A stretch of 64,000 nucleotides of DNA from positions 1,364,001 to 1,428,000 of the forward strand of contig BFBT01000001.1 of NCBI GenBank assembly GCA_003112755.1, read 5' to 3'. Below the pieces are notes generated by a model. That model was not told where the DNA came from. It made no database searches and saw only the letters and a program-made list of their open reading frames with translations. The translations under genes and the position numbers were made by a program. Source of the DNA: Lawsonibacter asaccharolyticus. Its GTDB lineage: Bacteria; Bacillota; Clostridia; Oscillospirales; Oscillospiraceae. Shown here one piece after another: positions 8,611 through 19,732 of the stretch (its first letter is position 1; every line of letters starts with the position of its first letter).

Positions 8611-9717
8611 ATGAAATTTTCCTGTGAGAAGGCACTGCTCCTGGGAGCCGTGTCCACGGCGTCCCGGGCGGTGGCGGTCAAAAGCTCCATTCCCGCCCTG
8701 GAAGGCATCCTCATTGAAGCCGGAGAACAGCTGAGGCTCACCGGCTACAACCTGGAGACCGGCATCCGGGCCGCTGTCCCGGCTGAGATCCGGGAGAAGG
8801 GCTCATTGGTCCTCTCCGCCCGGCTGTTTGGCGAGATCATCCGGAAGATGCCGGATGACGTGGTGGTATTCACCTCGGAGAACTATATGGTCAACATCAA
8901 GTGCGGCCTGTCGGAATTCAACATCCTGGGGACGGACCCGGAAGAATTTCCCGAACTGCCCTCGGTGGAGGAGCAGAACGGGCTGACCATCGGCCAGCCG
9001 GTGCTGCGCTCTATGATCGCCCAGACCCTGTTCGCGGTGAGCGACAACGAGAGCCGCCCCGTCCACACCGGCTCCCTGTTCGAGGTGGACGAGAGCGGCC
9101 TGACCGTCGTGTCTGTGGACGGCTACCGGCTCGCCCTTCGGCACGAGCCTGTGGACAGCAGCCAGGGGGTGCTCCCCTTCTCCTTCGTGGTGCCTGGCTC
9201 CGCCCTCAGCGAGGTGGAAAAGATCTGCGCCGGGGAGGATGCTGTCTCCGTGGCCCAGGGGGCCCGGCACATCCAGTTCCAGGCGGGGGACACGGTGCTG
9301 GTCTGCCGCCGGCTGGAGGGGGAGTTCCTGGCCTATAAGAATGCCATCCCCCGGAACAACACCATCAAGATCGAGGGGGATGCCCGCACCCTGCTCCAGT
9401 CCATCGAGCGCGTCTCCCTGATCATCAGTGACAAACTGAAGAGCCCCCTGCGCTGTGTCTTCGGGGATGGGATGCTGTCCATCACCACCAAGACGGGCAT
9501 CGGGGATGCCGCCGACCAGTGCCCCATCACGGGGGACGGCCAGGGGCTGGAGATCGGCTTCAACAACAAGTACCTGATGGACGCACTGAAGGCCGCCCCA
9601 GCAGACCGCCTGCGCCTGGAGTTCACCTCCGGCGTGGCCCCCTGTGTCATCCTGCCCGCCGAGGGGGAGGAGAATTTCGTCTATATGGTGCTGCCGGTGC
9701 GGCTGAAGGCAAACTGA
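8611..9717 (+). CDS. dnaN: DNA polymerase III beta subunit (sliding clamp)
   Basis: The 368-residue beta clamp has three repeated clamp domains, beginning MKFSCEKALLLGAVSTASRA and ending with the conserved MVLPVRLK. The start at ATG 8611 is fixed by AGAAGGAGGT 6 nt upstream; a longer in-frame start would lie inside the origin sequence and is rejected. The clamp holds the polymerase on DNA and is loaded by the complex that includes HolB. It follows dnaA and precedes yaaA-recF. Confidence 0.97.
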   Translation: MKFSCEKALLLGAVSTASRAVAVKSSIPALEGILIEAGEQLRLTGYNLETGIRAAVPAEIREKGSLVLSARLFGEIIRKMPDDVVVFTSENYMVNIKCGLSEFNILGTDPEEFPELPSVEEQNGLTIGQPVLRSMIAQTLFAVSDNESRPVHTGSLFEVDESGLTVVSVDGYRLALRHEPVDSSQGVLPFSFVVPGSALSEVEKICAGEDAVSVAQGARHIQFQAGDTVLVCRRLEGEFLAYKNAIPRNNTIKIEGDARTLLQSIERVSLIISDKLKSPLRCVFGDGMLSITTKTGIGDAADQCPITGDGQGLEIGFNNKYLMDALKAAPADRLRLEFTSGVAPCVILPAEGEENFVYMVLPVRLKAN

Positions 9718-9730
9718 GAGGAAGATTTTG

Positions 9731-9946
9731 ATGCAGAGCGAGACCATTCAGATCCACACCGAATTCATCAAGCTCCAGGACCTGCTGAAATTCGCCGGTG
9801 CGGTGGAGACCGGGGGAGACGCCAAGCTCATCATCCAGGAGGGACGGGTGGCGGTCAACGGTGAGGTGTGCACCATGCGGGGGAAGAAGCTGCGTCCGGG
9901 AGACCGGGCGGTCATTGACGATGAGACGGAACTGGTTGTCCAATGA
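9731..9946 (+). CDS. yaaA: S4-domain RNA-binding protein YaaA
   Basis: A 71-residue S4-like protein (FIKLQDLLKFAGAVETGGDA, then IIQEGRVAVNGEVCTMRGKK with the KLRPGD turn). In Bacillus the same gene lies between dnaN and recF and takes part in ribosome assembly. An in-frame TTG at 9728 directly precedes the ATG; I prefer ATG 9731. The stop overlaps the recF start in ATGA, implying coupled translation. Confidence 0.9.
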   Translation: MQSETIQIHTEFIKLQDLLKFAGAVETGGDAKLIIQEGRVAVNGEVCTMRGKKLRPGDRAVIDDETELVVQ

Positions 9947-11046
9947 TCGTCAAGTCGCTGGAGCTGGACTTTTTCCGTAACTATGTCCATCTGGAGGCCG
10001 TCTTTGATCCACGGGTGAACCTGATCTATGGAGACAACGCCCAGGGCAAGACCAACCTGCTGGAAGCGGTGGCCTATCTGTCCACCGCTCGGTCCCACCG
10101 GGCCCGGTACGACCGGGAGATGATCATGCTGGGAGTGGATGGGGCCTTTGTCAAGGGAGAGGTGCGCTCCCGGGCCCGGGACTTCACTCTGGAGGCCCGG
10201 CTGAACCGGGGGGCCCGGCGCCAGCTGTGGTCCAACGGGGTGCGGCTGAAGACGGCGGGGGAGCTGTCCGGCATTTTGAATACCGTGCTTTTCTGCCCGG
10301 AGGACCTGTATCTCATCCGGGAGGGAGGGGCGGCCCGGCGCCGCTTTCTGGACAGCGCCATCTGCCAGCTGCGGCCCCGGTATGAGCAGGCACTCAGCGA
10401 GTATAACCGCCTCTATGACCACAAGGTGCGCATACTCCGGGACTGGCAGGAGAACCTGTCCCTGCTGTCCACCCTGGACGACTTCAATCTCCGCATGGCC
10501 CAGACCGGGGCGCTGATCGTTCACTACCGGGCTCACTTCATCAGGCGCCTTCAGGAGAGCGCCCCTGCCATCCACCGGGATTTTTCCGGGGGAAAGGAGG
10601 AGCTCTCCCTGCGGTATGAGACCGTCTCCACCGTCACAGACCCCCTGGCCGGAGCCAAAACCATCCTGCCCCAGCTGTTGGAGCACCAGCAGGCCCATCG
10701 GCAGGCGGAGCTGGACAGCCGTCAGTGTCTGTCCGGCCCCCATAAGGACGACTTGGCAGTGGAGATCGACGGGAACCCGGCCAAGACCTACGGCTCCCAG
10801 GGGCAGACCCGCACGGCGGCCCTCTCCCTGAAGCTGGCTCAGCGGGAAATCTTTTTTCAGGAGACCGGCGAGTGGCCGGTGCTGCTGCTGGATGACGTGC
10901 TCTCCGAGCTGGACCACCGGCGGCAGGCCTTCGTCCTCAACCGCATCCAGGGCGGGCAGGTGTTTATTTCCTGCTGTGAGGAGGAAAAATTAGAGGGACT
11001 GGAGAATGGAAAGAGTTTCCATATCCAGGGCGGGCGGCTGATGTGA
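9943..11046 (+). CDS. recF: DNA replication and repair protein RecF
   Basis: The 367-residue SMC-like ATPase acts in single-strand gap repair with RecO/RecR. It has Walker A GDNAQGKTNLLEA (about residues 30-42), the signature region GSQGQTRTAALSLKLAQ, and Walker B LLLDDVLSELD near residue 305. Length and ends match the family. It overlaps yaaA by 4 bp. Confidence 0.96.
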   Translation: MIVKSLELDFFRNYVHLEAVFDPRVNLIYGDNAQGKTNLLEAVAYLSTARSHRARYDREMIMLGVDGAFVKGEVRSRARDFTLEARLNRGARRQLWSNGVRLKTAGELSGILNTVLFCPEDLYLIREGGAARRRFLDSAICQLRPRYEQALSEYNRLYDHKVRILRDWQENLSLLSTLDDFNLRMAQTGALIVHYRAHFIRRLQESAPAIHRDFSGGKEELSLRYETVSTVTDPLAGAKTILPQLLEHQQAHRQAELDSRQCLSGPHKDDLAVEIDGNPAKTYGSQGQTRTAALSLKLAQREIFFQETGEWPVLLLDDVLSELDHRRQAFVLNRIQGGQVFISCCEEEKLEGLENGKSFHIQGGRLM

Positions 11047-11059
11047 GAGGAGAGAACAG

Positions 11060-11329
11060 ATGGAATTTTTGCTGATTGTCCTGGCGCTCTCCTTTGTCAT
11101 TCAGCTTCTCATTCTCTCGGCCACGGAGCAGCTGTCTCTACGGCTTCTGGGTGCTGCCCTGATGGAGATGATTCCTGTCTCTGGAATGATCTATTATACA
11201 GTTGCCCGGCCAGATGGGCTCTTGTTTGGATGGGGTGGGAATGTGGTCCTGCTCCTTTGGACCGCGGGGGCAGTCCTTTTGGGATGTGCTGGGGCATGGC
11301 TCCTGTCCTGGATCAAAAAAAGAAAGTGA
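11060..11329 (+). CDS. Small membrane protein, unknown function
   Basis: An 89-residue protein with two or three hydrophobic stretches (about residues 2-20, 27-47 and 55-82) and a basic C-terminal tail ending WIKKRK, so probably an inner-membrane protein with a cytoplasmic tail. GAGGAGAG precedes ATG 11060. It sits 13 bp after recF and 9 bp before remB, so it is likely co-transcribed. I do not recognise a family. Confidence 0.7.
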   Translation: MEFLLIVLALSFVIQLLILSATEQLSLRLLGAALMEMIPVSGMIYYTVARPDGLLFGWGGNVVLLLWTAGAVLLGCAGAWLLSWIKKRK

Positions 11330-11338
11330 GAGGCGTTT

Positions 11339-11599
11339 ATGTATCTGCACCTGGGCCAGTCGGTGGCAGTGCCCCATCGGGAGATTTTGGGCATCTTTGA
11401 CCTGGACAACGCCAGCTGGGCCTATAAGACCCGGGAATTCCTAGAGCGGGCGGAACAGGAGGGCCGAGTCATCTCGGTGTGCGATGACCTGCCCCGCTCC
11501 TTTGTCCTGGTAGGGGAGGAGAAGGGGACGGCCACAGTCTACATCTCTCAGCTGTCCTCCGCCGCACTGCTGCGGCGGGCGGAGAGCAATTTGCTTTGA
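11339..11599 (+). CDS. remB: Extracellular matrix regulator RemB (DUF370, YaaB)
   Basis: The 86-residue product begins MYLHLGQSVAVPHREILGIF and has the DUF370 core through SFVLVGEEKGTATVYISQLS. It occupies the B. subtilis yaaB/remB position between recF and gyrB. RemA/RemB-type proteins are DNA-binding regulators of matrix and osmoprotection genes in Bacillus; the role here is inferred from family and position. The ribosome site (GAGAGGCG) is weak. Confidence 0.85.
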   Translation: MYLHLGQSVAVPHREILGIFDLDNASWAYKTREFLERAEQEGRVISVCDDLPRSFVLVGEEKGTATVYISQLSSAALLRRAESNLL

Positions 11600-11602
11600 A
11601 TC

Positions 11603-11740
11603 ATGCAGAATGATGGAATGCAGAATGCAGAGTGAAGAAGCCCGGTCCTCCGGGCTGAACAAGTGGATATCGGAACGGCAGGGACCAGCGGAGAGAGCCT
11701 CATCTCTCCCGCTTCTGTATTCTGCCTTCTGCATTTCGAT
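11603..11740. repeat. Inverted-repeat element between remB and gyrB
   Basis: The left part holds repeated GAATGCAGA-type words and the right end holds the inverse (ATTCTGCCTTCTGCATTTC), giving imperfect terminal inverted repeats of about 20 bp. Inside are two perfect hairpins: AGCCCGG/CCGGGCT with a TCCT loop (11639-11656) and GGAGAGA/TCTCTCC with a 6-nt loop (11690-11709). It looks like a small non-coding MITE-like insertion whose right edge abuts the gyrB ribosome-binding site. Confidence 0.55.
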
Positions 11741-11752
11741 ATGGAGGTTATT

Positions 11753-13696
11753 ATGGCAGAAGAATTGGAACTGAACTCCACCCAGGTGGAGCACGAGTAC
11801 GGCGCCTCGGAGATCCAGGTGCTGGAGGGACTGGAAGCGGTGCGCAAGCGGCCGGGCATGTATATCGGCTCCACCTCGGAGTCAGGTCTGCACCACCTGG
11901 TCTATGAGATCGTGGACAACTCCATTGACGAGGCCCTGGCGGGCTACTGCACCGACATCACGGTGACCATCAATCCCGGGAACACCATCACTGTCACTGA
12001 CAACGGCCGCGGTATCCCTGTGGATATCCAGCCCCAGACCGGGCGTCCCGCGCTGGAGGTGGTGTTCTCTGTCCTTCATGCCGGCGGCAAGTTCGGCGGT
12101 GGGGGCTACAAGGTGTCCGGCGGCCTCCATGGCGTGGGCGCCAGCGTGGTCAACGCCCTGTCTGAGTGGCTGGAGGTCCAGGTACACAAGAACGGCCAGA
12201 TCTATGAGATGAAGTTTTCCCGGGGAAAGATCACCCAGGAGATGAAGGTGGTGGGAAAGACCGACCATACGGGCACGACCGTCACCTTCAAGCCAGACCC
12301 GGAGATGTTCGAGACTCTGGAGTACAACTATGACACTCTCCACACCCGGATGAGGGAGGAGGCCTTCCTCAATGCTGGCCTGCGCATCCAGACCGTGGAC
12401 CTGCGCCCCGGCCGGGAGCAGGAGGACGATATGTGCTACGAGGGGGGCATCCGGGAATTCGTCACCTTCATCAACCGAAGCAAGGACCCGCTGCACCCTG
12501 ACGTGATCTATATGTCCGGCAACCGGGAGGACTCCATGGCTGAGGTGGCCCTCCAGTACAATGACAGCTATAACGAGGTCATCGTCTCCTTCGCCAACAA
12601 CGTCCATACTCCGGAGGGCGGCATGCATGAGGAGGGCTTCAAACGTGCCCTCACCAACGTACTCAACGCCTACGGCAAGAAGATCGGCGTGCTGAAAAAC
12701 GATGACAAAGTCTCCGGCGACGACTGCCGGGAGGGTCTCACCTGCGTCATTTCTGTCAAGCTCACCGACGCCCAGTTCGAGGGACAGACCAAGGCCAAAC
12801 TGGGCAACAGCGAGATCCGCACCCTGGTGAACGCCATTGTCAGTGAGAAGCTGGAGATCTATCTGGAGGAGAACCCGGCGGTGGGCCGGGCCATCCTGGA
12901 CAAGGCCCTCACCGCCAACCGGGCCCGGGAGGCCGCCCGGAAGGCCCGGGAGTCCATCCGCCGCAAGACCGCTCTGGGCGGGGCCGCTATGCCGGACAAG
13001 CTGCGGGACTGCAACGAGGCCAACCCCGAGCTCACCGAGCTCTACATCGTAGAGGGCGACTCCGCAGGAGGCTCCGCCACCCAGGGCCGGGACTCCCGGT
13101 TCCAGGCCATCCTCCCCCTGTGGGGCAAGATGCTCAACGTGGAGAAGGCCCGGGCGGACAAGGTGTACGGCAACGACAAGCTCACCCCCGTCATCACCGC
13201 CCTGGGGGCAGGCATCGGAGACGAGTTCGACCTGAACAAGCTGCGCTATCACAAGGTCATCATCATGGCCGATGCGGATGTGGACGGTGCTCATATCCGC
13301 ACCCTGCTGCTCACTTTCTTCTTCCGGTTCATGCGCCCCCTCATCGAGAATGGATATGTCTACTCCGCAGTGCCCCCTCTGTTCAAGCTGACCCGGGGCA
13401 AGCAGATCCGCCTGGCCTTCAGTGAAGAAGAGCGGGATAAGATCTCCGCTGAGCTGAGAGGGGACAATCCCAACGCCAAGGTGGATATCAGCCGCTTCAA
13501 GGGTCTGGGTGAGATGAACCCCCATGAGCTGTGGGAGACCACTATGGACCCGGAGAAGCGCACCCTGCGCCGCATCGAGCTGGACGACGCCGTCCGGGCA
13601 GATGAGGTGTTCACCGTCCTGATGGGCGAAAAGGTGGAGCCCCGGAAGGAGTTCATCGAGCGCAACGCCAAGTACGCAGTAAACCTGGATTACTGA
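11753..13696 (+). CDS. gyrB: DNA gyrase subunit B
   Basis: A 647-residue GHKL ATPase/TOPRIM subunit. The ATP-binding region has [12 protein letters not shown] and [13 protein letters not shown], then [15 protein letters not shown]. The TOPRIM part has EGDSAGGSA and the metal-binding DADVDG. The C-terminus contains [18 protein letters not shown]. The start at ATG 11753 has GGAGG 7 nt upstream; the frame extends upstream into the inverted-repeat element without gyrase similarity. It forms the A2B2 gyrase with the downstream gyrA. Confidence 0.97.
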   Translation: MAEELELNSTQVEHEYGASEIQVLEGLEAVRKRPGMYIGSTSESGLHHLVYEIVDNSIDEALAGYCTDITVTINPGNTITVTDNGRGIPVDIQPQTGRPALEVVFSVLHAGGKFGGGGYKVSGGLHGVGASVVNALSEWLEVQVHKNGQIYEMKFSRGKITQEMKVVGKTDHTGTTVTFKPDPEMFETLEYNYDTLHTRMREEAFLNAGLRIQTVDLRPGREQEDDMCYEGGIREFVTFINRSKDPLHPDVIYMSGNREDSMAEVALQYNDSYNEVIVSFANNVHTPEGGMHEEGFKRALTNVLNAYGKKIGVLKNDDKVSGDDCREGLTCVISVKLTDAQFEGQTKAKLGNSEIRTLVNAIVSEKLEIYLEENPAVGRAILDKALTANRAREAARKARESIRRKTALGGAAMPDKLRDCNEANPELTELYIVEGDSAGGSATQGRDSRFQAILPLWGKMLNVEKARADKVYGNDKLTPVITALGAGIGDEFDLNKLRYHKVIIMADADVDGAHIRTLLLTFFFRFMRPLIENGYVYSAVPPLFKLTRGKQIRLAFSEEERDKISAELRGDNPNAKVDISRFKGLGEMNPHELWETTMDPEKRTLRRIELDDAVRADEVFTVLMGEKVEPRKEFIERNAKYAVNLDY

Positions 13697-13795
13697 GAAG
13701 AGCGGACGCCGGGCGGCCTGTCTCCACACTTTGACCGCGGCGGCTCCGCACTGATCGTACAGGTTGAATCCATGAAGGTGGAGGAAAGTTAAGAT

Positions 13796-16360
<2,565 letters not shown>

Positions 16361-16398
16361 CCAGAATATAAAATACAATTAGGATAGGAGGAGAGGGC

Positions 16399-16863
16399 AT
16401 GAGCCGGAGAAGACGGGGACGGATCACCGTCCAGAGCCAGCCTACCGGGGCCACCCGGGCAGTCCGCCGCATGGCAGGAGTGGTACAGGTCATTTTTGGC
16501 CTTGTCTTTGTGGTAGTGGCGGTCACCCAGATCATGCCGCTGTCGCCCCTCTTTTCCCTGCCTTTCCTGGCCATGGGCGCTCTGGCTGTGGTGATGGGGG
16601 TCCTGAGCGCCGTTGGGAAAAACGGACTGCCCCACCGGGTGGGCTATGACGTGGAGACCGGGATCGAAGAGGAGACCATCGCCGGTCTGATGGAGGATGT
16701 GGACAAAACGGACCGCCCCTCCGCCGGGACCCACGACCACATCCCTTCCACCGCCCTGGATGCGGGAGAGCGGCTGAAGCAGCTGGAGGATCTGAAAAAG
16801 GCCGGGCTCATCACCCAGGAGGAGTATCAGGAAAAGCGGCGTGAGATTTTGAGCCGCCTGTGA
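16399..16863 (+). CDS. Membrane protein with C-terminal SHOCT-like domain
   Basis: A 154-residue protein with a basic N-terminus (MSRRRRGR), two hydrophobic segments (about residues 25-45 and 50-68), an acidic middle, and a C-terminal helical hairpin ERLKQLEDLKKAGLITQEEY that fits the SHOCT (short C-terminal) domain. SHOCT proteins are often membrane-linked but have no single known role. AGGAGGAGAG precedes ATG 16399. It lies downstream of gyrA. Confidence 0.75.
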   Translation: MSRRRRGRITVQSQPTGATRAVRRMAGVVQVIFGLVFVVVAVTQIMPLSPLFSLPFLAMGALAVVMGVLSAVGKNGLPHRVGYDVETGIEEETIAGLMEDVDKTDRPSAGTHDHIPSTALDAGERLKQLEDLKKAGLITQEEYQEKRREILSRL

Positions 16864-16884
16864 CGGAAAAAGGAGGACAATGCC

Positions 16885-17346
16885 ATGAAACTGGCCAACG
16901 CGCTGTCCCTGCGCTCGGAGCTCCAGACCCGCATCCGGCAGCTGGAGAGCCGGCTGGACAACAACGCCCTGGTCCAGGAGGGGGAGTCTCCCGCAGAGGA
17001 CCCCATGGAGCTGCTGAGAGAGCTGGAGGAGGACTATGCCCAGCTGGAGGAGCTCATTGCCCGGATCAACCGGACCAACAGCACCACAGAGGCGGGGGAG
17101 GGGAGGACCCTCTCTGACCTGCTGGCCCGCCGGGAGTGCATGACAGGCCGGCTGCGCATCCTGCGGGACTTCCTGAACAGCGCCAGCGCCGTGGTCAACC
17201 GCCGGACGGTGGGTGAGATCCGCATCAGGAGCGCGGTCAATGTGCGAGAGCTGCAGAAGCAGGTGGACCGGGACGCCAAGGCACTCCGGGAGCTGGACGA
17301 GACCATTCAGGAGAAAAACTGGACCACCGAGCTGGTGGAGCTGTAA
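16885..17346 (+). CDS. DIP1984 family protein
   Basis: A 153-residue helical, coiled-coil-rich protein beginning [20 protein letters not shown] and containing INRTNSTTE and [11 protein letters not shown], the pattern of the DIP1984 family (sometimes called septicolysin-like). Function is not established. A strong site (AAAGGAGGA) lies upstream and it starts 21 bp after the SHOCT gene, so the two are probably one unit. A hairpin follows the stop. Confidence 0.75.
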   Translation: MKLANALSLRSELQTRIRQLESRLDNNALVQEGESPAEDPMELLRELEEDYAQLEELIARINRTNSTTEAGEGRTLSDLLARRECMTGRLRILRDFLNSASAVVNRRTVGEIRIRSAVNVRELQKQVDRDAKALRELDETIQEKNWTTELVEL

Positions 17347-17354
17347 AAAAGAGC

Positions 17355-17387
17355 TGCCGGGAGGGGGAAGAGCGCCCTCTCCCGGCA
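17355..17387 (+). terminator. Hairpin after the DIP1984 gene
   Basis: Arms TGCCGGGAG and CTCCCGGCA pair perfectly over a 15-nt loop, followed by CTTTGG rather than a true T-run, so termination may be weak. The rest of 17388-17585 shows no gene; it contains scattered AT-richer sequence unlike its neighbours. Confidence 0.5.
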
Positions 17388-17585
17388 CTTTGGCAGCGCG
17401 GAAAGCGGGCGTCAAGCTCTCAGTGCCGGAGCCATTGGGCACACAGATTTGGCAACGAGCGGGGCCATTCGTTGGGTTCAACTCCCAATTTATGATAATG
17501 CCCGGTACAGTTACAGGGGTATTATTACGATTTGTATTGATGACCGGACGCCGATTCCACGCGGGTGGGTTAGGGGATCAAAAAA

Positions 17586-17636
17586 CCTTCTCCCCACAGG
17601 GGGGAAGATGGCACGGAAAAGCCGTGATGGATGAGA
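17586..17636 (-). repeat. Palindromic module, left copy at the DUF559 gene
   Basis: Reads outward to inward as CCTTC...GGGGAAG hairpin, then a GCACGG/CCGTG(A) hairpin, then GGATGAG. It is the reverse-orientation counterpart of the module at 17995-18044 and of the modules in the 19.3-21.1 kb array, so the DUF559 gene is enclosed by an inverted pair. Confidence 0.75.
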
Positions 17637-17650
17637 GGGAGAAGCGTAAG

Positions 17651-18502
17651 ATGCACCCAGAGATCAAAGCCTTTTCCCAAAAACTCCGCAGAGAAGCCAC
17701 GCCGGAGGAACGGCGGCTGTGGTATGAATTTTTAAAGCAGCATCCAGTCCAATTTCGCAGACAGGTCCCATTTGGACCATATATTTTGGACTTTTACTGT
17801 GCTCAGGCAAGGCTGGGGATCGAATTAGATGGAGCACAGCATTACGAAAAGGATGCACTTGAGTATGACCAGATGCGGTCCCATTTTTTGCAGACAAATT
17901 TTCAAATCGAAGTGCTGCGTTTTACGAATTTGGATGTAAAACAGAATTTTGAGGGGGTCTGCCTCACGATCCGCCGGGCGGTGGAACGGAGGTCCCCCTC
18001 ATCCGCCCCCTCCGGGGGCACCTTCCCCCCTGTGGGGGGAAGGCTACACGGACAGGAGGCGAACATGAAAACAGTCACCATCTACACCGACGGGGCCTGC
18101 TCCGGCAATCCGGGCCCCGGCGGCTGGGGGGCCATCCTGATGTATGGCCCCCACAAAAAAGAGATGTCCGGGGGAGAGCCCCAGACCACCAACAACCGTA
18201 TGGAGCTCACCGGCGTCATCACCGCGCTGGAGGCCCTCAATGAGCCCTGTGTGGTGGAGCTGTACTCCGACTCCAAGTACGTCATCGATGCCCTGGAAAA
18301 GGGCTGGGCCAAGGGATGGCGGGCCCGGGGCTGGGTGAAGGGGGACAAAAAGCCCGCCCTGAATCCGGACCTGTGGGCCCGCCTGCTGGACCTGTGCGAC
18401 CGGCACCAGGTGAAGCTCCACTGGGTAAAGGGCCACGCCAGCAACCCATACAACAACCGCTGTGACGAGCTGGCGGTGGCGGAGAGCCGGAAATACAAAT
18501 AA
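17651..18502 (+). CDS. DUF559 (Vsr-like) endonuclease domain, reading through into rnhA
   Basis: From ATG 17651 (alternative ATG 17627, inside the repeat) the frame encodes a DUF559 endonuclease domain of about 115 residues: [20 protein letters not shown], then [20 protein letters not shown] followed by His, holding the PD-(D/E)xK-type Asp and Glu. No stop follows. Translation continues through the right palindromic module ([16 protein letters not shown]) and joins RNase HI in frame, giving a 283-residue fusion if read through. DUF559 proteins are predicted nucleases of unknown biology. By eye the coding part is less GC-rich than its neighbours, which suggests transfer. Confidence 0.7.
   Translation: MHPEIKAFSQKLRREATPEERRLWYEFLKQHPVQFRRQVPFGPYILDFYCAQARLGIELDGAQHYEKDALEYDQMRSHFLQTNFQIEVLRFTNLDVKQNFEGVCLTIRRAVERRSPSSAPSGGTFPPVGGRLHGQEANMKTVTIYTDGACSGNPGPGGWGAILMYGPHKKEMSGGEPQTTNNRMELTGVITALEALNEPCVVELYSDSKYVIDALEKGWAKGWRARGWVKGDKKPALNPDLWARLLDLCDRHQVKLHWVKGHASNPYNNRCDELAVAESRKYK
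17995..18044 (+). repeat. Palindromic module, right copy at the DUF559 gene
   Basis: CCCTCATCCG is followed by a hairpin of GCCCCC/GGGGGC arms and by CCTTCCCCCC and GGGGGGAAGG arms around TGT. It has the same layout as the array modules but a different middle stem that is still fully paired. It lies inside the continuous DUF559-rnhA frame and ends about 20 bp before the rnhA start. Confidence 0.8.
18065..18502 (+). CDS. rnhA: Ribonuclease HI
   Basis: The 145-residue RNase HI removes RNA from RNA-DNA hybrids. The catalytic carboxylates are visible: Asp in [14 protein letters not shown], Glu in NNRMELTG, Asp in LYSDSKYV, and Asp in NNRCDELA near the end, with HWVKGHA supplying the histidine. 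Its own start, ATG 18065, has AGGAGG 7 nt upstream, so it can be made independently of the in-frame DUF559 region. Confidence 0.93.
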   Translation: MKTVTIYTDGACSGNPGPGGWGAILMYGPHKKEMSGGEPQTTNNRMELTGVITALEALNEPCVVELYSDSKYVIDALEKGWAKGWRARGWVKGDKKPALNPDLWARLLDLCDRHQVKLHWVKGHASNPYNNRCDELAVAESRKYK

Positions 18503-18533
18503 GACGGCCCCGTGCCGCCCCTTAGAACAGTTC

Positions 18534-18579
18534 AAAAACAGCCCTCTGGGATAAATTTTTATCCCAGAGGGCTGTTTTT
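18534..18579. terminator. Bidirectional terminator between rnhA and the 94-residue gene
   Basis: Nineteen-base arms (ending ...CAGCCCTCTGGGAT and its complement) pair perfectly over an 8-nt loop, with an A-run on the left and a T-run on the right. It can serve rnhA (plus) and the convergent minus-strand gene. Confidence 0.9.
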
Positions 18580-18862
18580 ATGGTTCCGGAATGGAGGGGT
18601 CTGCTTCATCCCACTCTTTTGATGCCTCCTGCTGCCCGGAGGCCCGGCATATCACGTTTTCCAGACCAGCCTGCGCCCGGAGCTGAAAAATTTCATCAGA
18701 CAGGGCATGCATCTTCTGGATCATGGCGTTCTGGATCTGGACGATCTCCCCGAAGCGGATCAGACAGGTCTGCATGGAGGCGGTGATCTCTGTCTCCAGC
18801 TCATCCGCAAGGACGTCTATTTTTTTGATTTTTTCAAAATAATCTTCGTCTGTGATTGGCAT
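18578..18862 (-). CDS. Small helical protein divergent from an XRE regulator
   Basis: A 94-residue, mostly helical protein (MPITDEDYFEKIKKIDVLAD..., then MQTCLIRFGEIVQIQNAMIQ) with an acidic C-terminus and no membrane segment. I do not recognise it. It is divergent from the XRE gene at 18953 across a 90-bp AT-rich gap that holds a palindrome, so the two probably form a regulator-target pair. The stop overlaps the terminator by two bases. Confidence 0.65.
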   Translation of the reverse strand: MPITDEDYFEKIKKIDVLADELETEITASMQTCLIRFGEIVQIQNAMIQKMHALSDEIFQLRAQAGLENVICRASGQQEASKEWDEADPSIPEP

Positions 18863-18884
18863 AAAGCGACCTCCAAATTTCTTT

Positions 18885-18901
18885 TATACCAATTTAGTAT
18901 A
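18885..18901. promoter_or_regulatory. Candidate XRE operator
   Basis: TATACCAATTTAGTATA is a 17-bp near-palindrome (only one symmetric pair plus the centre mismatched) in the shared promoter region of the divergent pair 18578/18953. Its position suggests autoregulation by the XRE protein (inference). Confidence 0.5.
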
Positions 18902-18952
18902 AATTTCAAAATACGCTTTTTGCATAATCTATGATAATGGCGAGGTGAGACC

Positions 18953-19168
18953 ATGCCATTACGGATTCGGGATTTGCGGGAGGACAGCGACCTTTCACAG
19001 AAAGAGATTGCGAAGTTTTTACATGTCAGTCAAGCGACCTATTCCCGCTATGAAAATGGTGAACTTGAAATCTCCATTCCTACGTTGACCGCATTGGCGG
19101 ATTTCTATCATACAAGTGTGGATTATTTACTGGGGCGGACGAATTGCAGAGATCCACACCCCAGATGA
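18953..19168 (+). CDS. XRE-family transcriptional regulator
   Basis: A 71-residue helix-turn-helix protein: IRDLREDSDLSQKEIAKFLH, then VSQATYSRYENGELEISIPT and the YHTSVDYLLGRT end typical of small Cro/C1-type regulators that consist only of the DNA-binding domain. GGCGAGGTGAG precedes ATG 18953. Divergent from the 94-residue gene and followed by a terminator; likely binds the palindrome at 18885-18901. Confidence 0.88.
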   Translation: MPLRIRDLREDSDLSQKEIAKFLHVSQATYSRYENGELEISIPTLTALADFYHTSVDYLLGRTNCRDPHPR

Positions 19169-19248
19169 AAGGGCTCTGGTTTATTGTACAATATTGTGGT
19201 GTGTAAAATATTAGAATATACTGTTTCGGAATATAGTGTGTAAAAATC

Positions 19249-19291
19249 AACGTCTGCCCTCTTTTAGGCAGGCGTTATGATTTTATTTTTT
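19249..19291 (+). terminator. Terminator after the XRE gene
   Basis: Arms AACGTCTGCC and GGCAGGCGTT (one G-T pair) with an 8-nt loop, followed by ATGATTTTATTTTTT. Confidence 0.85.
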
Positions 19292-19334
19292 CATCGTGAT
19301 GGGCTCTACAAAATATGCGGTGGGCCAACATAAA

Positions 19335-19389
19335 GCCTTCCCCCCACAGGGGGGAAGGTGTCGCGGCGTATGCCGCGACGGATGAGGGG
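19335..19389 (-). repeat. Single palindromic module facing the tandem array
   Basis: Reverse-orientation copy of the array module. Its central hairpin has arms GTCGCGGC and GCCGCGAC, whereas the array copies have GTCACGGC and GCCGTGAC: both arms changed together, so pairing is kept. The stretch 19390-19732 between it and the array has no gene I can support; it is GC-rich with several short hairpins. Confidence 0.8.
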
Positions 19390-19732
19390 TCTTCTTACCC
19401 CTGTCTCCGTCTCAGTCATAGGATTTGTCGGGGGGATTCCGCCCTGCGGGGCGGCCTACTTTGCCCCTGGCGGCAAAGCAGGCAAATCGCCGCCGGGGGA
19501 GTGTGTCCGGTGTGACTACGGCTTCGCCTAGGTCCCCCAGGCCACACCCACCCCGGACCCCCGATACGGGAGACGCGGGCCTTTGGCATGGCGCCCGCGT
19601 CCGGCGCGGGTAGTGGACGACACCCAATCCCCCGTTTGTGCTGCCGCCGCTGGTGTGTTGAATTGGCGGGCATACCCCACGAGGGTATCGCGCCTGCCCT
19701 GGCAGAATAGGGGCGGCCGGTGAGAGACCAGC

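Noticed and set aside
17466..17500. A tRNA T-arm-like stem (TTGGG/CCCAA around TTCAACT) before the DUF559 gene
   Set aside because: No acceptor, anticodon or D-arm partner can be found, so it is not a tRNA or clear att site.
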